From NCBI GenBank assembly GCA_004356335.1, contig SMXP01000089.1, positions 1 through 12,207 on the forward strand: a stretch of DNA of 12,207 nucleotides, written 5' to 3'. Source of the DNA: Alphaproteobacteria bacterium. GTDB taxonomy: Bacteria > Pseudomonadota > Alphaproteobacteria > SMXP01. How positions within the stretch are numbered: the stretch's first letter is position 1; every line of letters begins with the position of its first letter. A program made the position numbers and the translations under genes. Under the pieces are notes generated by a model, which did not search any database, was not told the origin of the DNA, and saw only the letters and a program-made list of their open reading frames with translations. Below are positions 7,286-12,207 of the stretch, one piece after another.

Positions 7286-7313
7286 GGGCGCCAAGTTTAA
7301 TCCGGACATAGCG

Positions 7314-7342
7314 CTGACGAGAGCAAAGATATGCTGTATAGT
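7314..7342 (+). promoter_or_regulatory. Candidate promoter of tauE-TIGR02186 pair
   Basis: CTGACG (7314-7319) and TATAGT (7337-7342) are 17 bases apart, about 48 bases before the tauE-like ATG at 7390. The match to sigma70 consensus is fair in both boxes. No operator-like inverted repeat is evident in it. Confidence 0.45.
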
Positions 7343-7389
7343 AAGAGAACATCATTTTTCGAAAATCGCATTACGATTCGCACGTAATT

Positions 7390-8313
7390 ATGCAGATCTA
7401 TCTTCCGATTGCGGAGATGTCCGTAAACATTTTTCTGCTCCTCGGATTGGGCGGCGCAGTAGGGTTCTTATCAGGCATGTTCGGCGTCGGCGGCGGCTTT
7501 TTAATGACTCCTTTACTGATTTTCGCCGGGGTGCCCCCGGCGGTGGCCGTGGGAACGGAGGCCAACCAAATTGTCGCGTCTTCCGTCTCGGGAGTGTTGG
7601 CCCATTGGCAGCGTCGATCGGTCGACTTCAAAATGGGCGGCGTTTTGGTCGCCGGCGGTATGACGGGCGCGGCTATCGGCGTCTATATTTTCCGTATCCT
7701 GCGCGAACTTGGCCAAGTCGATTTGCTGATATCCTTATGTTACGTCGTGTTCTTGGGGATCATCGGTTCTCTGATGTTGAATGAGAGCCTGCGGACCATT
7801 CAAAGGGCGCGAACCGGCGCGCCGGCACGCAGACGAAAACCGGGCCATCATACGTGGATTCAAGGGCTGCCCCTTCGCATGCGGTTCCCGCGCTCGAAAC
7901 TCTATATCAGCTGTATTCCCCCAATCGTACTGGGATTTGTCGTTGGCTTTCTCGCCGCCATTATGGGGGTTGGAGGTGGCTTCATCATGGTACCGGCCAT
8001 GATTTATCTCCTCCGCATGCCGACTAATGTGGTGGTCGGTACCTCTCTTTTTCAGATCATATTTGTTACCGCCGTGACCACGATCTTGCATGCGGTGACA
8101 AATCAGACCGTCGATTTTCTTCTGGCGTTTTTGCTCCTTATCGGCGGGGTGACCGGTGCGCAGTTCGGAGCGCGTGCCGGACGAAAGCTGAAGGCGGAAG
8201 AGCTAAGGGCTTTATTGGCTCTTTTGGTGTTGGGCGTTTGCCTGCGACTATTGTTGGACCTGGTTGTCGAACCGGAGGATATCTTCTCACTCGGCGAGGT
8301 GCTCGGAGAATGA
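7390..8313 (+). CDS. TauE/SafE-family membrane transporter (putative sulfite/organosulfonate exporter)
   Basis: This is a 307-residue polytopic inner-membrane protein. It shows the internal duplication of the TauE/SafE (DUF81) family. The first half has GFLSGMFGVGGGFLMTPLL (25-43) and VAVGTEANQI (52-61). The second has GFLAAIMGVGGGFIMVPAM (186-204) and VVVGTSLFQII (214-224). A basic cytoplasmic loop (about 135-170, with ARRRK) separates the halves, and I count roughly eight to nine hydrophobic segments. Family members are proposed to export sulfite, sulfoacetate or related anions, but substrates are known for few and cannot be read from sequence. The ATG at 7390 lacks a good ribosome site, but the N-terminal MQIYLPIAEMSVN matches what I remember of close homologues; the other ATG (7420) has GGAG directly against it. 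It is followed immediately by the TIGR02186 gene, so the two are probably one transcript. Confidence 0.88.
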   Translation: MQIYLPIAEMSVNIFLLLGLGGAVGFLSGMFGVGGGFLMTPLLIFAGVPPAVAVGTEANQIVASSVSGVLAHWQRRSVDFKMGGVLVAGGMTGAAIGVYIFRILRELGQVDLLISLCYVVFLGIIGSLMLNESLRTIQRARTGAPARRRKPGHHTWIQGLPLRMRFPRSKLYISCIPPIVLGFVVGFLAAIMGVGGGFIMVPAMIYLLRMPTNVVVGTSLFQIIFVTAVTTILHAVTNQTVDFLLAFLLLIGGVTGAQFGARAGRKLKAEELRALLALLVLGVCLRLLLDLVVEPEDIFSLGEVLGE

Positions 8314-8315
8314 CC

Positions 8316-9107
8316 ATGAAGAAAACAATGAAATCGCTTTTGGGCGCCGGCCTGTTCGCTCTAGCTATGAGCCTCATGCCGGCCAAGGCGGATAATCTCG
8401 TAGCCGATCTCTCCGAAAACATTATTGCCATTACGTCCAATTTTGCCGGTAAGAAGCTGGTTTTATTTGGTGCCATTGACCGGTCCGCCACTTCGCTCAC
8501 CGAAGATCCCGATGTGGATGGTTTAAGAGATATCATTGTTGTCATCCGAGGGCCCAACCGCCCGGTTATGGTTCGGCGCAAAGAGCGAGTGGCTGGCATT
8601 TGGGTCAATACCCAAAACATTGAGTTCGATGGAGTCCCTGGATACTATTTCGTCGCCGCCAGTCGCGCATTTGAAGATGTTGCGCCACCTGCGGTGTATC
8701 GGCGGCTGCAAATCCGGCCGAGAAATCTCAGAATGAATCCAAAGAACCTGCTGTTGGAGGTGGATCAGTTACAGGCCTATCGGGAGGCCATCATCCGCAA
8801 CAAGCAAAAAGCCGATTTGTTTTTTGAAGAACCCGGCGGCGTGAAGTTTTTGGATAAGACTCTGTTTCGAGCGACGGTGAAAATACCGGCAAATGTTCCG
8901 GTTGGCCGGTATAAGACCGAAGTTTATCTTCTCCGCGATGGAGAAGTGATCGGCATTCAAAGCAAAGCCTTGTCCATCAATAAAACGGGCATCGAACGCA
9001 GCATTTACGAATTTGCCTATGATTCCCCCTTCGCCTATGGATTATTGGCCGTTTTGTTTGCTCTAGTGGCAGGCGGCATCGGCTCTTTGCTATTTAGAGA
9101 AAGATAA
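8316..9107 (+). CDS. TIGR02186-family (Alph_Pro_TM) envelope protein
   Basis: This is a 263-residue protein of the alphaproteobacterial family TIGR02186, whose function is unknown. Residues 1-25 form a signal peptide with a probable cleavage site after AKA. A periplasmic beta-rich domain follows, with LSENIIAITSNFAGKKLVLFGAID near its start (residues 32-55), GIWVN and YYFVAASR. A C-terminal membrane anchor (about 239-260, YGLLAVLFALVAGG) ends in the basic tail FRER. So it should sit in the inner membrane facing the periplasm. Two starts are possible. The ATG at 8310 overlaps the tauE stop (ATGA); the ATG at 8316 lies seven bases after GGAG (8305-8308) and is preferred. The tight link to the TauE-like gene, which I recall as recurrent in alphaproteobacteria, suggests that the two act together. 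Ends in TAA. Confidence 0.83.
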   Translation: MKKTMKSLLGAGLFALAMSLMPAKADNLVADLSENIIAITSNFAGKKLVLFGAIDRSATSLTEDPDVDGLRDIIVVIRGPNRPVMVRRKERVAGIWVNTQNIEFDGVPGYYFVAASRAFEDVAPPAVYRRLQIRPRNLRMNPKNLLLEVDQLQAYREAIIRNKQKADLFFEEPGGVKFLDKTLFRATVKIPANVPVGRYKTEVYLLRDGEVIGIQSKALSINKTGIERSIYEFAYDSPFAYGLLAVLFALVAGGIGSLLFRER

Positions 9108-9133
9108 GCGGCAACACCGCCCACCGTTCGCTG

Positions 9134-9778
9134 TCACACATTCATTTTAGGCAGCGCCGCGATTCCACCGAGCATGAGCGCCGAGGCAAATTCCGCCGCC
9201 CCTTTCGGATCCGGCGGATCCCGTTGCACCATCACATCGCCCACTTCAAACGCGACGCCGATAAAAGCCGAGGTCAAATAATCGGCATTCACATTGGGTA
9301 TGAAGCCTTGGGCAATGCCCTGTTTGATATCACTACGTAGTTCATCGAAGCCGGCGACGATTTCCGGTGTATTCATGCGCACGCGAAGCGTGCCCGTGTT
9401 TCGCCGCATCATGGCAAAGTTAGCCTGGTCGGACACCAAATAGTCAAAAAAGCTGCGATAGGATCCGCGAATAAAATCCTCAAACGTCGTTGCCCTGATG
9501 CGTTCGGCACGCAAACGCGGTCGCACCCGTAGCGCACTTTGGTCCAGCAAGGCGCGAAACACTTCTTCTTTGGAAGAAAAATAATTGTAGAACGTGCCCG
9601 AGGCCAGTTGTGTGCCGCGAATGATGTCGCGCACCGATGCGGCGCCGTAACCCAGTTCGGCAAAGACAAGGCGTGCTGCATCCAAAATCGCCTGGCGATT
9701 CGATGCCTTTGTCTGTTCCCGTTTACCGGGACTGACATCCAAGGTGACGTCAGACTGTCCTGTCGACTTGTCTGTCAA
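9134..9778 (-). CDS. TetR/AcrR-family transcriptional regulator
   Basis: This is a TetR-type repressor. With the start chosen here it has 214 residues, a usual length. The N-terminal DNA-binding domain covers about 24-72: RQAILDAARLVFAELGYGAASVRDI, then LASGTFYNYFSSKEEVFRAL, which is the helix-turn-helix and the YNYF-SKEE motif typical of the family. The C-terminal ligand-binding domain (about 85-214) is not recognisable as a specific subgroup, so the ligand is unknown. The longest reading starts at ATG 9850 and would overlap the gpx gene by 20 bases with an unconserved-looking tail. I prefer the TTG at 9778, which has GGGAG (9785-9789) six bases upstream and leaves a 52-base gap after gpx. 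It is on the same strand as and just downstream of gpx, so they may be co-transcribed. It converges on the TIGR02186 gene with only 26 bases between stops. Confidence 0.85.
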   Translation of the reverse strand: MTDKSTGQSDVTLDVSPGKREQTKASNRQAILDAARLVFAELGYGAASVRDIIRGTQLASGTFYNYFSSKEEVFRALLDQSALRVRPRLRAERIRATTFEDFIRGSYRSFFDYLVSDQANFAMMRRNTGTLRVRMNTPEIVAGFDELRSDIKQGIAQGFIPNVNADYLTSAFIGVAFEVGDVMVQRDPPDPKGAAEFASALMLGGIAALPKMNV

Positions 9779-9830
9779 ACTCCACTCCCGAGTCGCGACG
9801 CGCAAACCAACCGATCGCCGGCCGGGCCCG

Positions 9831-10310
9831 TCAGTCGGCCAAGGCGGCATCGATGGCTGAGATCAATTCGTCGCCCTGAGGTTCCGTCTTGCTGGAAAAG
9901 ACGCCGGCCAGCGCACCGTCGGCACCGATCAGATATTTGTGGAAATTCCATTTAGGGGCGGCGTCCTCTCCCGCTTCGCTCACGGCCCATTGGTAGAATG
10001 GATGGGCGTCGCCACCGATCACGACTTGCTTCGCCGTCATGGGGAAATTCACGTCATAATTGGTCGCGCAGAATTCGACAATTTCGGCCTCGGTGCCCGG
10101 CTCTTGTTTGCCGAAATCATTGCTCGGCACCCCAAGAACCACAAGCCCTTTGTCCTGATAGGCCTGCCATAATTTTTGCAAGCCGGTATATTGCGGCGTG
10201 AGCCCGCAAGCGCTGGCCGTATTCACCACCAAAATCGTTTTACCCGCATAATCCGCGAGCTTGATCTCACCCTCATCGATGGCGGGAAACGTAAAATCAT
10301 GTGCGTTCAT
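9831..10310 (-). CDS. Glutathione peroxidase-family thiol peroxidase (Cys type)
   Basis: This is a 159-residue peroxidase that reduces hydrogen peroxide and organic hydroperoxides. The active-site block NTASACGLTPQY (30-41) places peroxidatic Cys35 where animal enzymes have selenocysteine. NDFGKQEPG (64-72) supplies Gln69 and WNFHKYLI (121-128) supplies Trp121/Asn122, completing the catalytic tetrad. Cys81 in EFCATNYDVNFPM sits 46 residues after Cys35, the spacing of the C36/C82 pair in yeast Gpx3. So this is probably a 2-Cys enzyme using thioredoxin rather than glutathione, which is inference. There is no signal peptide, so it is cytoplasmic. The ATG at 10310 follows AAGGA by seven bases. 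The TetR gene lies just downstream. Confidence 0.92.
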   Translation of the reverse strand: MNAHDFTFPAIDEGEIKLADYAGKTILVVNTASACGLTPQYTGLQKLWQAYQDKGLVVLGVPSNDFGKQEPGTEAEIVEFCATNYDVNFPMTAKQVVIGGDAHPFYQWAVSEAGEDAAPKWNFHKYLIGADGALAGVFSSKTEPQGDELISAIDAALAD

Positions 10311-10508
10311 GTTGCTGTCCTTACACGTTTAAATTTGCCGGTGCCGACCCTACCTTAGCGTACAATCCCGCCTGAGGAAGTAGCAAACAAATCAACGGCC
10401 ACGGAAAGGCGGCGATCATGCCCGCGCAGGAAGTGACGTATCGCCGCGTTTGGGCCGTTCTTAAGTCTCGGCGCACGATATCCGGCCCTGGTTCGAACAT
10501 TACCCGCT

Positions 10509-10612
10509 TAGAGCACGTTGACAAAAGATGGCATCCTTGAGCGTGCTCTAAGTCTTTGTTTTGTCGCGCATTCGGACGGAAAACCGGGTCCACTTTTCCT
10601 GAATGCGCTCTA
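10509..10612 (-). repeat. Palindromic intergenic repeat, copy 3 (inverted orientation)
   Basis: The body is 10511-10610 with TA on both sides (10509-10510 and 10611-10612). Read on the minus strand it follows copy 1 nearly base for base: module A arms GAATGCGC/GCGCATTC at 10601-10608 and 10566-10573, then module B arms at 10540-10549 and 10510-10519 with one mismatch. The module A end supplies the arsC stop codon TAG. The 198 bases between this repeat and gpx hold no gene I can support. Confidence 0.9.
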
Positions 10613-10957
10613 GAGAATGTCAAGTATGGCTTCGGGCGGCCGGCCCAAGGCCGCCTTGCGGCCGGACACGACAATGGGTCGTTCGATCAGTATGGGATTG
10701 TCCACCATGGCTTTGATCAACGCCTTTCGACTGAGCGACTCATCCGCCAGATTTTGCTCTTTATACGGTGCTTCTTTTTTCCGCATGAGATCGCGCGGCG
10801 CCATGTTCAGCTTATCCAATAATTCATCAAGCGCCTTTGCGCTCGGCGGATCATCAAGATATTCGATGATCTTTGGCTCGATACCTTTGTCTTGCAACAA
10901 AGCTAACGTCTGCCGCGATTTGGAACAGCGTGGATTGTGATAGATGGTGACCGCCAT
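10610..10957 (-). CDS. arsC: ArsC-family arsenate reductase (glutaredoxin type)
   Basis: This is a 115-residue thioredoxin-fold protein of the ArsC family. The N-terminal motif YHNPRCSKSR places the catalytic Cys at 11. The arsenate-binding arginines of the plasmid R773 enzyme (R60, R94, R107) have counterparts R59 (MRKKE), R93 (IERPIVV) and R106 (GRPPE), each offset by one like the Cys, so it should be a competent glutaredoxin-linked arsenate reductase. It lacks the longer C-terminal tail of R773 ArsC; ending at EAILDIL is usual for short chromosomal members. No arsB/arsR is visible, and its partner is pyrD, so a role in arsenic resistance is not proven. The ATG at 10957 is set by GGGAGA (10965-10970), seven bases upstream and directly abutting the pyrD stop. 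An in-frame ATG further upstream at 11029 lies inside pyrD and is rejected. The stop TAG comes from repeat copy 3. Confidence 0.9.
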   Translation of the reverse strand: MAVTIYHNPRCSKSRQTLALLQDKGIEPKIIEYLDDPPSAKALDELLDKLNMAPRDLMRKKEAPYKEQNLADESLSRKALIKAMVDNPILIERPIVVSGRKAALGRPPEAILDIL

Positions 10958-10970
10958 CGTTATCTCTCCC

Positions 10971-12035
10971 TCACCTTTCGACACCCGTTCCCACCGCCTC
11001 GGCCACATGGCTAAAACCGTCACGGGCAAGGCAGGCAGCGAGGTCTTGTTTGATACGCTTTATTAGGCCGGGGCCTTGATAGGTCAAGGCCGAATAGAGT
11101 TGGACCAACGACGCGCCGGATCGAATTTTCTCATAAGCGTCGGCGCCGGACCCGATGCCGCCGACCCCGATCAGCAACACCCGACCTTCGGTTATTTGAT
11201 GAAACCGACGCAAGATCTGTGTCGACATTTGGAATAGGGGTGTGCCCGACAGGCCGCCTTGTTCATGGCCGTGACGGCTCCGCAATCGGTCGCGCCGGCC
11301 AATTGTGGTGTTGCTGATAATGACACCGTCAATATGACGCGCCAAAACGATCTCGGCGATGTCGTCGAGCGCCTGATCGTCGAGATCCGGCGCGATCTTC
11401 AGCAAGAGGGGCGTCCGACGGGCACTTTCGGGCTCTGGCCGCGCCGCCATAAGACGTTCAACGAGATCGTCCAAGGCGGATTTATCCTGAAGCGCCCGCA
11501 GCCCGGGCGTATTGGGCGACGACACATTGATGGTGACATAATCGGCCAGACCGGCAAACCGCTCGAACCCCATCACATAATCGGCCACACGATCCGCCGA
11601 ATCCCGATTGGCGCCGATATTGACGCCGACAATACCGGAACGGCCGCGTCTTGCGTCAAGCCTGCCGGCAACCACCTCAAGCCCGTCATTGTTGAAGCCC
11701 AAGCGGTTGATGAGGGCGTGGTCTTGGCTCAGTCTGAACAGTCGAGGTTTCGGATTTCCCGCTTGAGGCTTGGGTGTCACCGTGCCCACTTCGGCAAAGC
11801 CGAAGCCCATGGCCAGGATGGCATCGGCCACTTGCGCGCTCTTGTCGAAGCCGGCCGCCATGCCGATCGGGTTGGCAAAGGTGCGACCCAAGACCGAAAG
11901 TGTCAGAGACGGTGGATCCGGAGGCGCCGCGCGCGCGCCCAAGCCGGACTTAAGTGCCCAAATCGTGAGGCTGTGGGCGAATTCCGGCTTCAGCGCTCTC
12001 AACAGGGGCGCCGCCAAAGGATAAAGATCGACCAT
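10971..12035 (-). CDS. pyrD: Dihydroorotate dehydrogenase (quinone), class 2
   Basis: This enzyme oxidises dihydroorotate to orotate in pyrimidine synthesis, passing electrons through FMN to the membrane quinone pool. The 354-residue length and the N-terminal helical extension (about 1-40, LYPLAAPLLRALKPEFAHSL) mark class 2, the inner-membrane-associated form. Motifs in order are NPIGMAAGFDK (55-65), EVGTVTPKPQAGNPKPR (82-98), NRLGFNNDG (110-118), INVSSPNTPGLR (169-180) with catalytic Ser173, LLKIAPD (211-217), SNTT (241-244), GGLSG (260-264) and the phosphate-binding IGVGGIGSG (289-297). The ATG at 12035 gives a standard N-terminus, though no strong ribosome site precedes it. arsC follows after 13 bases on the same strand. 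The region upstream is repeat copy 4, so the promoter must lie within or beyond it. Ends in TGA. Confidence 0.96.
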   Translation of the reverse strand: MVDLYPLAAPLLRALKPEFAHSLTIWALKSGLGARAAPPDPPSLTLSVLGRTFANPIGMAAGFDKSAQVADAILAMGFGFAEVGTVTPKPQAGNPKPRLFRLSQDHALINRLGFNNDGLEVVAGRLDARRGRSGIVGVNIGANRDSADRVADYVMGFERFAGLADYVTINVSSPNTPGLRALQDKSALDDLVERLMAARPEPESARRTPLLLKIAPDLDDQALDDIAEIVLARHIDGVIISNTTIGRRDRLRSRHGHEQGGLSGTPLFQMSTQILRRFHQITEGRVLLIGVGGIGSGADAYEKIRSGASLVQLYSALTYQGPGLIKRIKQDLAACLARDGFSHVAEAVGTGVER

Positions 12036-12048
12036 CGATGAGGATCTC

Positions 12049-12148
12049 TAGGGTCTTTCCGGTTTTGATGGAATCAAAACCTGACCCTAAGTTGTTGTTC
12101 TATCGTGTTTCCGGACGGAAAACCGGTGCCCACTTTTCCTGGAAACAC
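12049..12148 (-). repeat. Palindromic intergenic repeat, copy 4 (divergent mosaic)
   Basis: Two hairpin modules lie side by side. The one nearer pyrD is TA-flanked: GGGTC (12051-12055) and GACCC (12083-12087) enclose a perfect 9-base inverted repeat GGTTTTGAT/ATCAAAACC (12061-12069, 12073-12081) with a 3-base loop; it is unrelated to module B of the other copies. The second (12105-12148) keeps the core of module A (GGACGGAAAACCGG, then CCACTTTTCCT) but its outer arms are GTGTTTCC/GGAAACAC instead of GCGCATTC/GAATGCGC. Compensating changes in both arms suggest that the hairpin itself is maintained. The remaining bases to 12207 hold no gene I can assign. Confidence 0.8.
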
Positions 12149-12207
12149 TTCAAGGTGTACGACCGCGATCGGCTCTGGGGTATAAGCCGGACCCGGCCGC
12201 CGAACAA

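Noticed and set aside
9108..9133. GCGG-CAACA-CCGC between the converging TIGR02186 and tetR genes as a bidirectional terminator
   Set aside because: A 4 bp stem without a T or A tract is too weak to call.
10321..10503. Small minus-strand frame (about 60 codons, starting MFEPGPDIVRR) between repeat copy 3 and gpx
   Set aside because: It has no good ribosome site or recognisable domain; a stretch of hydrophobic residues alone is not enough. It could be a gene remnant but I cannot support it.
10490..10512. GGTTCGAAC resembling the T-loop of a tRNA
   Set aside because: The flanking bases do not form a 5 bp T-stem, and no acceptor, D or anticodon arm can be drawn around it on either strand.
12150..12207. 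End of a further gene at the right edge (such as the DUF952 gene often found upstream of pyrD)
   Set aside because: The three minus-strand readings of these 58 bases give no recognisable C-terminus and two of them run into the repeat.
1..12207. CRISPR array, prophage, toxin-antitoxin or other defence system
   Set aside because: There are no regularly spaced direct repeats, integrase, phage genes or small paired genes. The only repeats are the four dispersed palindromic elements.

Overview
The window looks like ordinary chromosomal DNA of an alphaproteobacterium, probably a member or relative of the Hyphomicrobiales. The grounds are a PodJ-type polar localization protein, a TauE/TIGR02186 gene pair, a class 2 pyrD-arsC pair, and four copies of a palindromic intergenic repeat of the kind I know from rhizobia and their relatives. 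This placement rests on gene content and remembered family knowledge, not on a phylogeny.

Left part (1-3875, all minus strand). This is a fatty-acid/acyl-CoA degradation operon led by a MerR-family regulator. In reading order: merR (3810-3349), a ~593-residue acyl-CoA dehydrogenase with extended C-terminus (3349-1568, overlapping merR by one base), a 385-residue acyl-CoA dehydrogenase resembling long-chain ACAD (1526-369), a ~100 bp repeat, and the start of a thiolase (223 to beyond base 1). A -35/-10 promoter whose spacer is filled by an 18 bp perfect inverted repeat lies just upstream of merR. This suggests autoregulated, substrate-responsive control of the operon.

Middle part (4102-9107, plus strand). 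It holds a CAP-domain lipoprotein, a PodJ-like protein (coiled coil, one membrane span, periplasmic Sel1 repeats), then a TauE/SafE-family exporter closely followed by a TIGR02186-family membrane-anchored protein. podJ and tauE each have a plausible sigma70-type promoter. The podJ leader carries two GATTC (GANTC) sites, the target of the CcrM cell-cycle methylase.

Right part (9134-12035, minus strand). It holds a TetR regulator downstream of a 2-Cys glutathione peroxidase, and a pyrD-arsC operon with a 13-base gap.

The most striking feature is the repeat family: copies at 269-371, 7181-7285 and 10509-10612, and a divergent one at 12049-12148. The three full copies have bodies of 99-101 bp flanked by TA dinucleotides. 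In each of them the end next to a gene supplies that gene's stop codon, TAG, made from the flanking TA plus the element's first base G. None of the other eight complete genes ends in TAG. This fits a TA-targeting, MITE-like element that has landed in the TA of stop codons without destroying termination. I see no transposase, CRISPR array, rRNA or tRNA, and no obvious new defence or biosynthetic system.
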